In this document: positions 43,871 to 56,623 of the stretch, in pieces
Layout of the letters: the number at the start of each line of letters is the position of its first letter
Numbering within the stretch: position 1 is the stretch's first letter
DNA from: Ulva prolifera
Lineage: Eukaryota > Chlorophyta > Ulvophyceae > Ulvales > Ulvaceae
Reading direction: 5' to 3'
Length of the DNA stretch: 64,000 bases
NCBI GenBank assembly: GCA_023078555.1
Contig: CM041198.1
Span: forward strand, 5,160,354 to 5,224,353
Position numbers and translations under genes: made by a program
Notes under the pieces: model-generated
Database searches by the model: none
What the model was told of the DNA's origin: nothing
Seen by the model: only the letters and a program-made list of their open reading frames with translations

Positions 43871-46286
43871 GCCTGATCACTCATTCGTTTCGAGCCAAGT
43901 TACATCCAGACCACCGGAATTCAATTAACATATCAGCCGTTTCCTTGAAATTCATGGCCGCTGATCTCGCGTCGTGCTGAATATAATTACGCTCAGTACC
44001 TTTTGGCTCAGTTTCGGCAGGCGGCATGATGCATGGTGCTGACGCGAGGAGAGCGATTGTGCCTGAAACCGACTGGTGATGGCGCAGTGGTGATGCGGGA
44101 CTTGACGATCTTTGCAGCTCAGGCGCAGAGACACTCCTAGCGAGTGGTAGACTAGAATGCCCTGAAGCACAGACACACAAACACGTTGCCTCATCTCTGA
44201 TGGCAATGCCTCACAATCTGGTTTCGCTCACCGGGCTCATGTCATCTGTGCACTGCTCGAAAGTGTCGCCTTGTCATGGTGGCCCAGGGACGTAGCCACA
44301 GCTTGCGGAGCATGATTTTGTTGCGTGTCTGCTGTTGGTGTTTCACCTCCAGACGGCATGGGCACCAGCTCACACTGCCGACGCCAGGCTCAACGCCAGG
44401 CTCAACATCACAGCCGGGCGTGTTCCAGTAGCCATTATTAAGCCTATCAGGATGTTATGATAGTAGCTATTAGCAAGTGTACATTTGCGACAGTGCCGGC
44501 ATGAGGCATTACATTGACTATGAACAGCCATCAGCAGCACATGTCAGCATCAGCACAGGTAGCATGAGAGCGTGTGTCAGTGTGGATCAGGGCATATGGT
44601 TGCATTGGCTTGCAGCCTGTGTGGGTGAACTGCCATGCAATGTCCCAAGCTCATGAAATTCATCTTTGTCCTAACAAGGACCAATCTATCATGGTTTGAA
44701 TCCAGGTGCCCAATATATGCCTGTTGTACATCCCATGCCATTGTGCATGCCTTCAAGCTTGAGAGTCAGCACAAGCTGAAGCTGCTTTCGCATGATGCTT
44801 ACATTCAGCAGCACTTTGACGGGGCCTGGCCTGGCAGAGTGTACACCCATGTATCTGTTGGGGATCATCACTTCCTGCAGCTCAGTGACACGTGACTCAT
44901 GACCTCTGTGAGTGGGGCTGGTGCCTGGTGAGTCATGCTGATGTACTGACAGCATCCAGTGCTGCAGTGAATGTCATCTGGGACAACTTCGTTGATTGTA
45001 TGCTGTCCAATCATCAGGATAGCCATCATCTCTGATTGCCCACAGCATGTGGGCGTGCTGCCTGGCCTGTGCACTTACTCATTGTGCTGCATCACTCTGT
45101 TGCTGCCTGCACGGCAAGATGGTTGCTCCAGCTTCTGGATCAATTAGCACTTCCTCCTCGCCCTGAGGTAGGACTGTTGGCAGTGCACTGCTGCTGACCT
45201 GCCATGTTGTGGCGCAAGTAGTAGGAGGTTCAGAGCAAGGAGGGTGATAGTGTGTGCACCTGTGCGGCCTCCTGAATGACTCAGAGCGTTCGCACAAGTC
45301 TGCACCTCCTGCGCCTTGCTCTGCCTTGCTCTGCCTTGCTCTGTCGTGCCTCCGCAGCTGTCCTGAGCTCCATGCTTAGTAACATAGCATACTTGATCTC
45401 AAATGTGTGTCTTGCCTCAGCCTGACCCTGTGCCCACACCATCACCTTTCCGGCATCTCTCAGAGATGCCATATCGGGCGGGCGTTGCTTCACTGCGGGG
45501 GGGCTGGCTGGTTGGCTGTGCCCGCTGTGCAATGTGCCTCAAGAGCACACAAAGTGTCCTTGTATCATGCAAGAGCACACAAGTGTCACAGATCCTTGCG
45601 AGATGCCACCCGCCGCATGCCGCGTGTGCTATGGGCAGGCAGGCGGCTAGCGCTGAATCATCAGCCAGCTGTTGCCGGCATGCAGTTTGACCAGGACAGT
45701 TCAGACTCAGGTATGCACTGAGTCGATGCAAGTGTGCATGTACTCCACAGACATCTCAGCAGACAGACAGACATCTCTGATCACATGACACCTTCCAAAG
45801 AGCCTCACTCTTACCGGACCTTGAAAACGGAAAACAGCTCTTCATCACTCTCCGGCAGGCAGTCATGGTGCTTCAGTCAAGTCCCCCCCCTTACATCCCC
45901 CCCCTTACATCCCTGCCCCTCGACGGCTGTGTTGCAGAGGACAAGGGGGCATGAGGGGGCATGCAGGACCGCCGCACGCTGCGCAAGAAAAGGAAGTCAG
46001 CAACACCAAAGCCACAGGCATCACCCCATGCAGAACAATCGGCTGCTTTCGACATGACCCCAGTGCACACATTCCAGCGCCCCCATGCAAACAGGTGGCG
46101 CCGGCGGTGGCTCAACATGGGTTGGCATCTCCTGTCGTGCATGCACTGGCCATGGGGGCATTGGCGCCACCCACGCATGCACAGCCCACACACACCCACA
46201 GGCACGACAGTGGTGGGTCTTCATGAAGGCACATGTGATGTGTGATGTTCACGTGCCTGGTGGATGAATTTTTTGGAGAGTGCATG

Positions 46287-46480
46287 TGTGTTACAAGGAC
46301 AAAGCAAGCGAGGCAGGTGGCACCGCAAGCAAGAACCAGGGGAACCGCACACCACGCAACAAGCCACACGCAGCACACACGAAAACACCCACGCAACGGC
46401 AGCACCCGCGCCGGCCACAGCCACACAGCCACTCACACACGCCCACGCCCACACACCCACCCCCACCCGAACCCCGCCCA
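46287..46480 (+). repeat. Dispersed repeat R1, unit C
   Basis: Head GTGTTACAAGGACAAAGC, middle GGCAGGTGGCACCGC and a CA-rich tail, matching 10,030-10,200 in the corresponding AT intron. Confidence 0.5.
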
Positions 46481-47840
46481 CCAGCCAGGCGCACGAGCCC
46501 CGGAAGCACAAGCAGCCAAGGCCGCCGAGCAAGCAAACAGGGGGACCACAACAACAACCCCCAGCCCGGGGAGTGCATGTGTGCACATGCGTTGGTTTGT
46601 GTGTCGGCGTAGAGTGTGTGGCTGTGCTTGGTGGTGACTCGGGGCTGTGGCGTGTGCCACGCCTGCATCCTTGGCAGAGAGACCACCGACATACATCCCT
46701 TTCCTGACCCACCCACGCCCGGCAAGCACACCTCTCCCCACACCAACACCCTATTCTCTAGCTGCTCACTGTCTCGCAGGTGTTCCCTGCCTCCCCGAGT
46801 TTGTCCTGGCAACACATACGCCCCCTCCTGCACCCACACAAACCTCTGCCCCACCCGCGGAAACCTCGTCCGAGCCAGGTCAGAAACACCTGTGATGCAC
46901 AGCAAACTCATTGCCATGAAGCTTCGACGTCTGCCTCCCCAGCGGGCAGTGCCCATGCTCACCTCCCACGCATCACGTGGAACAGTGTACAAGTGGTTTG
47001 CATCTGAGGGGCACTCGGGGACTGAACACAGCACAGCACAGCAGGGTAGACCCGTCCAACAGAGCATGGGGTAATAACTGCTCCCCACTGTGTGCTGGTA
47101 GAGAGATGTGTGGTGGTAGAGAGAGTGTGGTTGGTGTGCTGATGTGCAGCTTGCTGTGGTGGATTGCTCAGGCACACCTGAGAGGATGACATCTGGCGGC
47201 AGTCATCTGCATTGTATACATTCGGTTCCACACTCAGGTGAGCTCAGTTGATAAAGCAGGGCAGACCATTCCACTGACACTGGGCCAGGCCTGGGACTTT
47301 TCACATGCGTATTTCAAGGTGCAGTCGGATTATATATGCATGTATGCGGCCATGGCACCACGCCATCCATGCACCATGCACCATGCAACGACAACCTCAC
47401 AGATGAGCAGATCAGCAAACTGCTGTGATCGGTTCCACGCTACCAGTCTGCTGGGGCAGCTGTGGTGGTAGGAAGTTATGCTACAATATGAATCCAAGTT
47501 AGAACTGTGTTGTAGCAGTGACTTCCAGTGCACAAACCCATTGCACATGACAATGAACATCCTCTCTCGTTGTCACCTTGAAATATTCAAAAGGGCAGTT
47601 GAAGTACTCAAAAGGCAGTTGCCACTGGGCGTGGTGGTCATCAATGCCAGGCTAGCAGTTGGAGCTGATGCAGTGGCACCCATATACATGCAACCCTGCA
47701 GCCATGCATTGACCCTGCAGAGGCAGGACCAATGGCCACCTCAGCGGCCCAACACAATCGGAGCTATTACTTGACATTTTCGTCATTTTTGGTGTTGCAA
47801 GGACCACATTGTAGAAGAGGAAGAGAGCACCCTATATTCC

Positions 47841-47911
47841 ACATATGTGGTTAACTCGGAGTTGTCAATGTCCAATAGGATCAGCCTCAGTAAAGTCGAA
47901 TCGCTTTACTG
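47841..47911 (+). mobile_element. LINE 3' tail fragment
   Basis: Contains CGGAGTTGTCAATGTCCAAT and ends in an 8 bp inverted repeat, CAGTAAAG (47,888-47,895) with CTTTACTG (47,904-47,911). The stem differs in sequence from the other copies but keeps pairing. Confidence 0.6.
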
Positions 47912-49009
47912 TACCCCACAGGATCCCAGGCACTGCTTCTGTATCATCCCGCCCCTGCAACTCCCAGTCACAGATGGCTACGGCATGGGGCAGCAGTTGT
48001 GTGACCGCAGCAAATCAATCAGCATGCTGTGATGGGTGTGCAGGTGCACCCAGGGCGGCCTCACCCCCTTCCGGTAGTGATGATGCCATTCCGGTAGTGA
48101 TGGTAGTGACGTTGTGAGTCAGCTCCAGGCATCGCAGCAAGCAGCACACACGGCCTAGGCCTTTTGAACTTGACCCTCATGTTGTGCTGTGACTGCAAGA
48201 TCGGAGGGGCAGGCAGGTTGTCCTGCAGAGCATGGATGGCACTCACAGAGCAGCCTCACCAGCTGCCTGGCCTGCCATCTGGCAGGGCACATAGCGTAAT
48301 GCCTCTCAGGCTTCACCTCTGCCATCACAGAGCAAACCTGAGAGACCAGCTACAAACTGTCACCTCCTCCTTTCTGTTGGCAAGTTTCATCTGAGAAAGG
48401 CACAGTGACTTCCTGCTGAGGTCAAGTTGAGCTGCATGCCGTGCCCTGCTCATGCAGTGCAGGTGTGACGTGTGGCCCAGCACTGCACGTCAGAACCAGA
48501 TTATGTGTACCTCCTGTGCCTCATTGAAACGGAAGCTGCTTGTATCTCTACAAACATCGATATCTGGGCTTGGCCCTGCAGACTCTGCTGTGTTGGGTCG
48601 TCGGGCCCGATCATATGTAACAATTCCGAATGTTCAGGTCTAGTTTCTGGGTGGCAGACCTGGAAATGCTGCAGAGCGACCCAGCACTGCTCTGGCAGCT
48701 CAGACGTTTGTGTGCTGTCTTCTGAGGACATGCCGTAGGGCCCCTATAAAGTGTACACGCTCAGGCCATTGCCTGGCACAGAAAGACAGACCACGAGGCG
48801 GTACTCCCTGTATCCAAAGATCGACCTCACACATCTATTAAATATATTGAGTCCGAGCAGTCAGAATCATGCACGCTACAAACACCACACCACCCCCGCG
48901 CCAGGGCAAATGGCCCTGCCCATGTAAACCTATCTGTGCACATGTTGACCATACTGTAGCCGTGTGGCAGCCTGTGACAGCTTCTGAGCTCCCTGCCAAC
49001 CTTTTGCAT

Positions 49010-49460
49010 TCCTTGTGGCATCTTATGTAAGCCTTTTCAGTGTTTTGAGGCTGTATGGCGATGTCTATCCATGCCCACCTGGAGTAGGCCTTACCGATGC
49101 AGGCCAGAACAGTCATGTTACCTTTTGCAGTGTGCTTTCCACTGCTTATGTAAGAGTTCTGAGTGTTGTGAGGCTGCCCGCTGATGTCTATCCATGCCCA
49201 CCTGGAACTCACCTTACCGATGCTGGCAAAAATGGTCATTCTACCTTTTGCAGTGTGCTTTCAGGTTCGTATGTAAGGGTTCTGCGAGGCTGTGCACTAA
49301 TGTCTAGCCATGCACACCTGGAGCATGCCTTGCCAATGTAGGGAACACCAGGCATGCTACCTTTGGCACTGTGCTGCAAGCTCCTCATGCAACAGGTCTG
49401 AGTGTTTGTGAGGCTGTGCGGTAATCACCATCCATGCACACCTGGAATGCCAACACAGCC
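49010..49460 (+). repeat. ~120 bp minisatellite, about four units
   Basis: The TATCCATGC-CACCTGGA core recurs at about 49,061, 49,183, 49,300 and 49,423, spaced 117-123 bases. The homologous intron in unit A has two units. Confidence 0.7.
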
Positions 49461-51561
49461 AAGGCCAAGCATGCGATCCAGCACAGCCATGCCATGCTCG
49501 AGCTTCAGTCAACTGCATTCAGCTGCACAGGTTTGCAGGAACTCACTGGCAGCTGTGTGAGCTCTGTGACTGCAGAAAGATGCCAGCAGTCATCCAGCAG
49601 AGTACTCATCCAGTGCAGTCCGTCCATCTCCATGCCCATGCCTATGCCTGCAGCCCTGCGTCCCTCACGATCCCGACGATCTGCCCCACCGAGCGCACTC
49701 ACCTGGTCACCCACTGAGCGCACTCGCATGGCCCACCTAGCTTGGCGTGCTCACGCAGCTACACACTCTAGAGGATCAGGGTGCTGTGGCAGGGCAGCTG
49801 CCCTGCCACAGCATGCATGTTCACACATGCTACGCCCCCGCGCCACCGTCTCAGGACCGCATCTGGGTCTACACAGCACGCCGGCGCCCCCCGCAGCACC
49901 CCACAGCAAGCCTCCCAAAACCGCTAGAACTGTACCGATATGTCAAATGATGACGAGATGGCGTGGGGTGTGCAGGTGGGTCTGGGGGTTGCGTGTGCAT
50001 ACGCAAGGAGCAAAGGCGTCGACTCGATGTGGGAGCGCATCCAGGTGCTTGCGAGCGAGTTGCGCTGCAGCCTGGCGGCGATCGATCCCGGCCGCCACCG
50101 TGCATGACCACGGAGACGTGCTCTGCGGCATCGCCTCGCTCTCCCTGGTGTGTCTGCCCAGGGCCATGCATCCCTCCGCTTTGCCCCGCAAGCTGGCGGT
50201 ATGTGAGAGCTGTGGTTCGATCCCTGTCAGGGATCGTCGGCTCTGTCACCATCAGATGCTTACGGCTGCTTGAAACACACGACTTGCGCACTCATTCAGG
50301 GCGTGTTTGCGCTCAGACTTCTTCCTTCCATGGGGCCGACTGAGTGTTGGCCACATTGTCGCCTGGGGCTGATCTCGTGCGCCCCGCGTCCACATCAACT
50401 GCCCGGTGCATGTAGGAGGGATGGCCGCCAAAAGGTGTCAAGGCCGCGATGAGACAGGGGGGGCGGCCCGCGGCTACAGGGAGACTTGGATGAGGGCCCG
50501 GAGGAGGCGGCCGCGTTCAACGTCTCAGTGTCCGCGGTGCCCTCGACGCGGCTGGACTTTGAGCGCCAGCCTAGGGGCTCTCGGCCGCTGTGCGCGCCTC
50601 GGTGCATGCCCACAAAACGGCCGCCGAAGTGCAGGCAGTTGCAGTGGCGGTGAGGGTGCTCGCGTTGAACCCCGGTCGTGCAGGAGAGTTTTGTGCGCGA
50701 GGAGTGTTGATGGGGTCATGTGCTTGCATGGCATTCAGAGGGCGGCTTGATGTGTGGTCTTTGGGAGTGAAGCACAGTTTATCAATGCGTTGGTTCTTGT
50801 ATGTCACCTGAAGCGGTCTGCTGTGTTGTTGTTGCGATGGGAGTGTGTTGGCTGGTGAGGTGCGCAGGTGGGAGGAGCAGAGGGCCTGCCCATGGACTGA
50901 AGGTTTGTTGTTTCATGTGTAAGAAGTACGTCAGGCACGTAGAGCTGGTATGTCTGAAGCTGCGCCGTGGCGGGGGCATCTCGGTCCATCATGCATGACT
51001 GAGTGTCTTCACTCTATCACTTATGAACCATTTGTTTGGATGATCAGCAAACGCTCACTGGAGAGTAGACCAGGTAGTGAGGTGTCCCGTGCATTTGCAA
51101 GGGGACAAGCACAGTTTTGACCTGACTACCGGTAGCGGCAGTTTGACTCTGACACCCCCGCATCAACGCTGAATGTGAACTGGAGCATTGCATGGTCGAT
51201 GTGGTCCGGTGACAGGCCACACTTGCTCCATTGCTCGCTTGACTTCTGAGCTTGTGCACAGCACATGCATCGGCACCAAGGCCGTGCCGTACGTGCTCCG
51301 CTGGGTCTGGCTGCAGAACGTGAGTGTATTGGGGCATCTCGGGATTGTTTATGCATGTACATCATGGTGATCGATAGCTCCTCCTGAATCATCTTGTTTC
51401 GCTTGCTTGTCGCGAGCACTGCTATGCTTCCACGACCACAGCGCATTCTCAGAAGAAAGGATATTGCATAATGATAGCTATACTGAAGCTCACGAGCTTG
51501 TGGTGACAGCGATATGGTGCTGTCATCTGGTGAGGTGGCAAGGCCATAGTCGCCCAACGCG

Positions 51562-53205
51562 ATGGAAGCTCGGCGAGTGCTTGAGCAGCTGGCAGAGCCC
51601 GTCAGCGCACACATATCTGGTCATGAGGTTCTTGAAATCAATGGCAAGAGCGTGTCGGTGTGCTCCTGTGAAGTCTGTGATGATGTTGTCATATTTCCGG
51701 AAATTGTCCTGACACGGCGAAGCACAGTATGACTGTTGATAGTTACCTGGCATCGTGTATGCTATGCCATATCATTCGTCGTTGTTTACGTTAAGCAGAG
51801 GTTTGTACAACTGACGCGGCTCGTTGTTGCAGTGGTACACCATCGAAACGACGTGGAGACGAGGGGAGCACACTAGGAAGAAGCAGCGCTTTAAATTCAT
51901 ACAGGAGGCGCTTCTTCGTGTCAGAGATGCAAAAGAGAGACTCAAGCTGAGTGTTCAGCTCCCTATGCTACCTCTCTCCATCATACGCGGTACCTCGGAG
52001 ATCATCCGGGCGCAACGAGCCAGCGAATTCAACGCTTTCCTTGCAGCCGCGCTCTCCGTGCCACAACTTCGAGTCCTGCCGGCGTTAGTACTGCTCCTCG
52101 CACCTGATGAAGTCGGGATTTCTATGCCACTGTGCGCCCCACCCAATTCCAACCCCAATGGCTGGATCTCGTTCAGCTGTCAGCATCTGAGACACGATCG
52201 CGGTGCACACTCAGCTGAATCTATACATACATTGGAAATGGCCTACGAGATGCTGGCAGAGCTCATGTGGATTCATGTAGATGTAGCTGTCAGCTGTGCA
52301 GGTCAAGAGGAACCGCGGGCCCGTCCGAGACGGGTCTGGCGGGGCCCAGCCGCTCATCCTCCGACACAGCCGACGTGCATGCGTCCCACGCGATACAGTC
52401 TCTATCGCACCTTGGCCACTCAGACATGGACTCCGCGAACTGGACCTCCGCCGAGCCCAGCGCAGTCAGCACGGCAGACATCGCCGGCGCAGCGAACCGC
52501 AGGCGCACTACACATAGCCGGGAGCCCCACGCAGAGACCCCTCACACTGCGGCAGGCCCCCCGGACGGCCGGCGCCGCGGCGTAGCTGCCGATGACAGCG
52601 CACACTCCGGCCCTGGCGGCGCGGCGCGGCAGAGCGCGCATTCGTTTGGCTTCGAGGTGCCGCAGCTGCGGCAGCACATGCCGTACTGCTCTGGGGTGCG
52701 CTGTCGGCACTGCTACCCTGCCTCTGCGCTGTAACACGGCAACCCCCGCCTCCGTTACCTTGCCTTCTAGCGCCCCCTTCAGGGGCTCGTTTCCCTGTCT
52801 GCAATGCTGCAGTGCCGTCTCACTGCAATGCGGCAGACGCCTACATGATGCTGATTCACTTGTGTGAGACAAAGCCGTGGCAGCACATAGCCAGGAGCTT
52901 GTGTGCCCAGCATGCGGATGTGGATCGCTGTACGTGCTGGATGTTGTCGCAGCCGCACTCGTGCTCATGATCAGAGCACACTCCGCTGTGTGTGGTGTGG
53001 CGTAGGTGACACGTGCTGCCCGCAGGAGACCGTGGTCGTGGCGGCGGCGCCGAAGCTGGCGGCGATGCGTGCATGCGTCGAGAGGTGCCAGGCGGCTGTG
53101 GAGGGGCTCGCGCAGGAGCTGGCGACGCGTGACGCGACCGTGCGACAACAGGCCGACCGCATCACGGCCCTCGAGGAGGAGGTGCAGCGGCTGCGAGCCG
53201 GGTAG
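51562..53205 (+). CDS. PX-domain protein with C-terminal coiled coil, 4 exons, ~320 aa
   Basis: Exons: 51,562-51,651, 51,833-52,131 (donor GTGCGC), 52,302-52,695 (donor GTGCGC) and 53,026-53,205; phases agree. Joining exons 1 and 2 gives HEVLEINGKS-WYTIETTWRRG, then RFKFIQEALLRV, QLPMLPLSIIRG and SEFNAFLAAALSVPQLR. This matches a phox-homology (phosphoinositide-binding) domain at residues ~14-125. A Ser/Ala/Pro-rich linker (~130-260) follows, and residues ~262-320 form a coiled coil (RCQAAVEGLAQELATRDATV, ALEEEVQRLRAG). The protein probably binds endosomal membranes, and the coiled coil suggests dimerisation. The usual PX basic RR(Y/F) motif is weak (RKKQRF). The exon 1 donor (GTGTCG) is chosen from domain fit; GTATGA at 51,727 is an alternative adding 25 residues. 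More 5' exons are possible. Confidence 0.72.
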
Positions 53206-53383
53206 GCGGCCCGTGATGGCATGCATGCCGACACTAGTCAGCTGCTGCTGGTGTGGCACGCACCAGTGCGCTCTGCTGCGTGCACGACAGCCCGCTACGC
53301 AGCATGGAGGGGAAATATGGTGTGCCGTGTTGGAGGCCTGGTTGATGTGATGCGTTCTCGCCCTTTGCGATCTGGATCTGTGT

Positions 53384-53460
53384 GAAGTAAAGTAAATCTA
53401 AATTTACTGAGCCGTATCCTATTGGACATTGACAACTCCGAATTAACGGGACCACATATG
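53384..53460 (-). mobile_element. LINE 3' tail fragment
   Basis: The minus strand reads CATATGTGGTCCCGTTAATT, CGGAGTTGTCAATGTCC, GGCTCAG, the AGTAAAT/ATTTACT hairpin (53,391-53,408) and TTTACTTTAC. It lies about 180 bases after the PX gene stop, in its 3' UTR or just beyond, in opposite orientation. Confidence 0.65.
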
Positions 53461-54178
53461 CCGTGTGTGCCAATGCTGGACACTGGCCTGATGTAGAGTA
53501 CCTGGACAGTGTCTGGGTTGGTAGTTCAACCAGATTGGTTCCTGAGCATCCGTGTGGGCAGCTCGCCTGCTGGAAGATTGCGACTGCTTTCTACCGGTAG
53601 GCCGGATGTGCTCAGTGAGATGTGGGCGTGGCTGTGTATGGGCTGCTCGTCATGGCAGCAGTCAATGCACGTGATGTAATTGTGAGCATTCGCTCGCACT
53701 GGAGATCTGGTTCACGTGAAATCCGGATGTAGGGAGTAGTGAGTGTCATGATGCTCGTGCAGCGGCGTGCAGCATTTGCTGCGTCCACCTGCTTCAGCCT
53801 GCACACTGCAACCGCCCTCCTCGTCTGTCCGCAAGAGACGAAAACAATGCCTGTCTTACGCATGCCACATGCCCGCAATGCTTGATTAGTGACCACTAGC
53901 TCTGATGCCAGATCGTTCTGTACGCGTATCTCGAAGACCCAAGCATGCTTATTATCGCCGTCAGCGCGTGGAGTTGAGCGTTGTTTCAAAATATCCCAGT
54001 AGCCATGCCGACGCCCTGACGAGCCCAGGTACCCACCTTGAAGGATACGCCAGCAACACATGTGCGGTGTGTACACATGGCAACTATCATCCGCTTATCG
54101 CGCGCGAATGTTTTAGGTATGCTGTGCTGCCGCTGTACAAACAGCCCCAGGGCGGTTGCGCGTTTGTGGTAGCACTTG
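53461..54178. other. Intergenic region before the mTERF-like gene
   Basis: About 700 bases with no supported gene. A 156-codon plus frame overlapping the mTERF start (53,905-54,375) has no domain features and is out of frame with it. Confidence 0.4.
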
Positions 54179-55923
54179 ATGCAAGCATCGCCTGGCTGCG
54201 TGCATCGGCACCAAGTGGTTATAAACTTCTCCTCCAACCGGTGTTATACCAAGCCAGTGCATCCGCGAATCTTGCACGCAGCATGCGGACCCAGAATCGT
54301 GTTCTCCGTTCCAGTCGATGCGGACGTAGACAGTCGTCCGGACTGCTATCGCGTACACAAGGAATGGTGCCCTGACGCAGAAGAAGAGCTCAAAGATGTC
54401 CTGGTTTTCCGTTTGAGCCTCGATCCCGCTGCGACAGGCAAAATCATCAAGTATGCAAAGCACTACGAGGCCAACATCTATAAGAATCCGGCGCGAGTCC
54501 TATGCCGTATAGAGTCATGGCTGCCACTAGAAGAAGAATTCCCTGGGACCGATGTCCGACGCCTGCTGGCTCTCAATCCACAGCTCATCACATACAAGGC
54601 TTCAGCTTTGCGGGCAAAGCTGACAGGCCTGCTGACCACCTTTCAGCTCCAAGATGACACCTCCAAGCTCGCGCAGTACACCACCAGATGCTCTACGTTG
54701 TTGACAAGATCGACAGAGTCCATCTCAGAGCACATCAATTTGCTACAGAGCTGCTTGGGAGCGGACGTCGCGCCAGCTGTCATTGGGAGGTACCCCGAGC
54801 TTCTCAGTCGTGATGCAAAGGGGCTAGTCGCAGCCTTTGACGAGCTCGCCACAGCACTGGGCGGCAATGTGTACACTGCACAGCGCATGGTCAACTCCAA
54901 CCCAGCACTTCTCAAGCAAAGGAATGTCGGAGAGCGCCTCGAACAACTGGCTTCCACGGTCAACATATCCGTGGAGGATGTACGCATCTGCCTTACTCCT
55001 CTCCATGCGGTGTAAAATCCTTTTGCATAGCTGTCATGGCTGCTCCTGCACTCTGCACTCCACAAGCCACCTCCACTGCGTGCACATGGTTTCCCGAATG
55101 CACATATTTCAACATGTCACTACCTCTGTACTCCTACTGTGTTGCTAGGAAGTACAGGCCTTCTGTGCTTGGCCCTATGCCAAGAAGCCCACGCAGAGTG
55201 CTATTCAGTGTGTTTACATCAGGGAAGCGCCTTCATGGCGCAGCACGACGGTACCCGACTGTAGCACGCTCGCACGTGCAGGCCGCCCGTGTAGCACAGG
55301 CAGTCCCGACCATCCTCAACATCTCGACCGCGACACTACAGCGCCGCACACGCCTCGTGGTAGCAGGCCTACAGGCCTGGGCCGTCGCCCCGGAGGACCT
55401 GATGCCGAGCGTGTTTGGGCGCCTCATGACGGCGTCCGATGCTCGCATTGCGCGCCTCCGCTACATCTCCTTCCTCCACACCCGCCCCATCCCCGCGCCG
55501 CCGCGCCTCGCCGCTGCGGACTCCCGCAGCCGCGCCATCGCCGCTGCCGCGACCGCTGTCGCGCGGGCGGCTGCAGTGATCGCGGCTGCGAAGGCGTCTC
55601 CGGCGCGGCCGGGGCGGCGGCGTCCTGCCGCGGGGGGCAAGGTGCGTTCTGGCCGCAGCCGGGCATTCCGCAAGGTTTCGTTTGCTTCAGTCGGGACAGG
55701 GGATGAGGGAGGGAGTGGGAGGGCGGGTGGGCGTGTGCAGGGGGCACAGGAGGGGGGCGATGGGACAGGGCAAGCTGAGCCGCGGAGTGGTTGTATGCCG
55801 CAAAAGAGGCCGATCACGATTTTGAATATGAAGGACGGCGAGTTCAAAGAGATGTATCCGCGGTTTGAACGGTGGTACAGACGGCAGAGCCGGACGAGCA
55901 GTGTAGTCGTGCAGCAGAAGTGA
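54179..55923 (+). CDS. mTERF-like (mitochondrial transcription termination factor family) protein, 2 exons, ~490 aa
   Basis: Exon 1 is 54,179-55,009 and exon 2 is 55,282-55,923, joined in phase 0 (LTPLHA to AARVAQAVPTILNIS). The family binds organellar nucleic acids through ~30-residue helical repeats with a conserved proline. Such repeats are visible as LLALNPQLITYKASALRAKL, VIGRYPELLSRD, MVNSNPALLKQRNVGERL and AVPTILNISTATLQRR. The N-terminus (MQASPGCVHRHQVV, then FSSNRCYTK) is rich in basic, Ser and Cys residues with few acids, as in an organellar transit peptide. After the repeats comes a long Ala/Arg-rich stretch (~345-420), a Gly-rich linker and a final EFKEMYPRFERWYRRQSR. The extension is longer than in most members. 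Whether it targets chloroplast or mitochondrion is not decided. Confidence 0.82.
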
Positions 55924-56623
55924 GGGTGGTGGGCACGAGCCTGTGGGGTGTTTCACAATGGCCATGCATGTTGCAGCACCAGGCATGTCCCATTGTTCCC
56001 AGCACAACCTAGCATGAGCCACCTTCACATGCCCGACGCCCATAACCTGCCCAGAGTTGAGTAATCAGTACTGTGGCGGGGCTGGTTTGTCCTGGCATGT
56101 CCCGTGATCAGAGCTGAAATCTGCGATTGTCGAAGACAGACTAATTATCGTGAGTAAGGCAGGTCGGCGCAGGCTATAAAGGCTATAAAGGCGGTGCACT
56201 ACTGTTCCTGCTCAGATCCAGGCATGCCGTTTGTGGAACTTGCAGTGGTTAGGCAACATGATGGTGTTGTAGCTACTTCATATGACTCAAGCACAACAGT
56301 CTAGCAGGGCTTGTGCATGCACATGGAATCAGCGTGTCTGCATCAGGCCTCAGCGGCACTCGTTGACTGCTGCTAGTCGGATGCACGAATCTCATGGTCG
56401 TGAGCAGTGCATACAAGCTTCTCTCTCTGTAAATCACCCAAAGCAGATTGTGCCAAATACAGTTGCACTGCTGCCGGCATTGCAGGTCTCATGAATTCCC
56501 AATTTCAGCAACTTCGGTGGGCTGACCACACCCTTGAGTCGACTTGGCTGTATCTTCAGCTTTCAGGACGATCTCCACATCGCCATGCACACCAGCAGGG
56601 CACACGCAAGCTGCCTGAAAAGC
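55924..56623. other. Convergent intergenic region between mTERF and CRIPT
   Basis: Contains a direct repeat GGCTATAAA GGCTATAAA at about 56,173 and several TGCATGC motifs. No gene is supported. The plus-strand frame at 56,407-56,805 is antisense to CRIPT exons. Confidence 0.5.

Larger units (their letters stand above)
40005..50700 (+). pseudogene. Class V aminotransferase pseudogene, unit C
   Basis: Exon 1 (40,005-40,075) has a 1-base insertion. Exon 2 (40,157-40,211) and exon 3 (40,449-40,650) keep length and splice sites. Exon 4 (from 41,939) has a frameshift after its first codons and a ~260-base insertion (42,104-42,365). Exon 5 is deleted between TGCATG-rich sites near 43,260. Exon 6 (49,976-50,147) is 4 bases longer than in unit A and out of frame. 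Exon 7 (from 50,416) has short indels. The introns hold extra insertions. The gene is dead by several independent lesions. Confidence 0.85.

Noticed and set aside
52420-53259. 279-codon minus-strand frame
   Set aside because: Antisense to PX gene exons 3-4, whose plus frame has matching splice phases and a coiled coil.
56173-56195. Repeated GGCTATAAA as a TATA promoter
   Set aside because: It lies between two convergent gene ends with no supported gene downstream.
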